In this document: positions 6,593-7,031 of the stretch, piece after piece | How the letters are laid out: each line of letters opens with the position of its first letter | Numbering within the stretch: position 1 is the first letter of the stretch | Source: Lachnospiraceae bacterium | Lineage (GTDB): Bacteria > Bacillota > Clostridia > Lachnospirales > Lachnospiraceae | Reading direction: 5' to 3' | Length of the DNA: 7,031 nucleotides | Assembly: GCA_003453515.1 (NCBI GenBank) | Contig: DMLD01000011.1 | Location: forward strand, 1 to 7,031 | The notes under the pieces: generated by a model | The model's database searches: none | The model's input: the letters and a program-made list of their open reading frames with translations, nothing else | What the model was told of the DNA's origin: nothing | Translations under genes and position numbers: made by a program

Positions 6593-6632
6593 GAGACCCG
6601 GCATCTACCCGTCGGTAGATACCAGGTCTCTT
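6591..6632 (-). other. 19-bp hairpin between the YjfB-type gene and the thioesterase, functional sense minus strand
   Basis: The arms at 6591-6609 and 6614-6632 enclose a 4-nt loop. As minus-strand RNA all 19 pairs form, two of them G-U; as plus-strand RNA those two become C-A mismatches. This indicates that the structure acts in transcripts reading left, those from the YjfB-type gene. No U-tract follows on either strand (minus continues GCCATTCATG), so it is not a textbook intrinsic terminator. It could be a weak terminator, a 3'-end stabiliser or a processing site. Confidence 0.65.
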
Positions 6633-6667
6633 ACGCACTATCCATAAAGAAAGGAGAAAGAAAGTAG

Positions 6668-6862
6668 TTAAACTCTAAAATCTACATTTCCACCCACATG
6701 CGGATTAACGGACTGCTCCATCATTTGTGTGATCTCAGCCCCCATCTGCTCCTGCATATCAAGAGCTTTGCTCATCATGGCAATCCCGACACCCTCCATG
6801 GTGGCGTTACCCGCAGCTAAAGATGCATAGCGCGCGATATCCATGCCGTCTGAAATCTCCAT
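6668..6862 (-). CDS. YjfB family putative motility protein (64 aa)
   Basis: The protein has 64 residues, MEISDGMDIARYAS through to NPHVGGNVDFRV. The layout matches the YjfB-type putative motility family: an MDI start region, a Gly/Ala/Met-rich segment (GVGIAMMSKALDMQEQMG, about 24-41), an amphipathic helix with Met-Met, and a C-terminal PH-x-G-x-N-x-D-x-x-V tail. It has no signal peptide. The family is named from B. subtilis YjfB and is found in motile Firmicutes; its biochemical role is not established. The start is ATG 6862, not the ATG at 6883, because a perfect AAGGAGGT lies 6 nt upstream of 6862 and the likely transcription start falls about 3 nt before 6883. It is probably transcribed alone; the hairpin at 6591-6632 may mark the 3' end of its message. 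Confidence 0.75.
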   Translation of the reverse strand: MEISDGMDIARYASLAAGNATMEGVGIAMMSKALDMQEQMGAEITQMMEQSVNPHVGGNVDFRV

Positions 6863-6868
6863 ACTGAC

Positions 6869-6876
6869 ACCTCCTT
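6869..6876 (-). promoter_or_regulatory. Consensus Shine-Dalgarno of the YjfB-type gene
   Basis: AAGGAGGT on the minus strand, 6 nt before ATG 6862. It is the strongest ribosome site in the window and decides the start over the upstream ATG at 6883, which it would otherwise lie within. Confidence 0.85.
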
Positions 6877-6892
6877 GTATCATTGTGCTAAC

Positions 6893-6901
6893 ATTGTATC
6901 A
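6893..6901 (-). promoter_or_regulatory. Extended -10 promoter of the YjfB-type gene
   Basis: The minus strand reads TGATACAAT, a TGn-TACAAT extended -10 element 30 nt before the start codon, with a poor -35 (TTTTCT at 17 nt). It is preceded by an A/T-rich stretch with runs of A and T (6911-6959). No sigma-D (FliA-type) motility promoter was seen. Confidence 0.5.
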
Positions 6902-6961
6902 TAAGATGTAGAAAAAGAAAAGTCTTTTTTGAATATTTTTTCGGATTTTTCTCAAAAAGTG

Positions 6962-6990
6962 TTGACAGATGTAGAATGAATTGCTATACT
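6962..6990 (+). promoter_or_regulatory. Strong sigma-A promoter reading right, out of the window
   Basis: TTGACA at 6962-6967 and TATACT at 6985-6990 are separated by exactly 17 nt, near the housekeeping consensus. No start codon with a ribosome site follows before the window ends, so the gene it drives lies to the right. It is divergent from the YjfB-type gene. Confidence 0.75.
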
Positions 6991-6999
6991 AAAATCGTA

Positions 7000-7031
7000 T
7001 TTTGTTAATAAATGGTTGACTTTTGTTAATA
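7000..7031 (+). repeat. 11-bp direct repeat downstream of the rightward promoter
   Basis: TTTTGTTAATA occurs at 7000-7010 and again at 7021-7031, 21 bp apart (two helical turns), just after the expected transcription start near 6997. A GTTGAC lies between the copies. The series may continue past the window edge. The spacing suggests a possible repressor site in the leader region. Confidence 0.5.

Noticed and set aside
6650..6656. AAAGGAG on the plus strand as a ribosome site for a small gene
   Set aside because: No start codon at a suitable distance opens a plausible frame; the sequence opposite and to the right is the YjfB-type gene.
6863..6883. Earlier ATG (6883) for the YjfB-type gene
   Set aside because: It would place the consensus Shine-Dalgarno inside the coding region and leave almost no leader after the promoter.
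7002..7029. Rex (redox) operator
   Set aside because: TTGTTAA half-sites are present, but as direct repeats; the inverted TTAACAA half that Rex sites need is absent in the visible sequence.

Overview
The window looks like a chromosomal segment of a Gram-positive anaerobe of the Clostridia, most likely a Lachnospiraceae-type bacterium. This is inferred from the frequent ATA and AGG codons in genes of middling GC, AGGAGG-type ribosome sites, a YesL-family membrane protein, a CvfB/YitL S1 protein, an acyl-ACP thioesterase and a short YjfB-type motility protein. No RNA gene, CRISPR array, insertion sequence or phage gene is visible.

Left block (1-4948, + strand): the 3' part of a DUF1015 gene is followed after 66 nt by a tight three-gene unit with gaps of only 14 and 7 nt. 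The unit encodes a five-helix YesL-family (DUF624) membrane protein, a full-length GlgB-family protein, and a secreted, lysine-rich protein with fibronectin-III-like segments. It ends at a strong intrinsic terminator (4907-4948).

The GlgB-family gene is the most interesting item. Its fold and length are those of a glycogen branching enzyme: two N-terminal beta domains, a GH13 barrel and a C-terminal beta domain. However, the nucleophile Asp is Asn433, the acid/base Glu is His486, and the conserved region-I His, region-II Arg and region-IV His are replaced by Tyr368, Gln431 and Cys553. The frame is open over 771 codons, so it looks like a maintained pseudoenzyme rather than a decaying gene.

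Right block (4939-6862, - strand, convergent with the left block): a YjfB-type small protein lies furthest upstream. After a 144-nt gap comes a two-gene operon of acyl-ACP thioesterase and CvfB (16-nt gap). The gap holds a 19-bp hairpin that pairs fully only as minus-strand RNA, a tandem 16-bp repeat, and a consensus -10 box without a -35 box. The CvfB stop codon lies inside the terminator shared with the left block.

Right edge (6884-7031): an AT-rich divergent promoter region. It carries an extended -10 box reading left into the YjfB gene, a near-consensus sigma-A promoter reading right out of the window, and an 11-bp direct repeat ending at the window edge.
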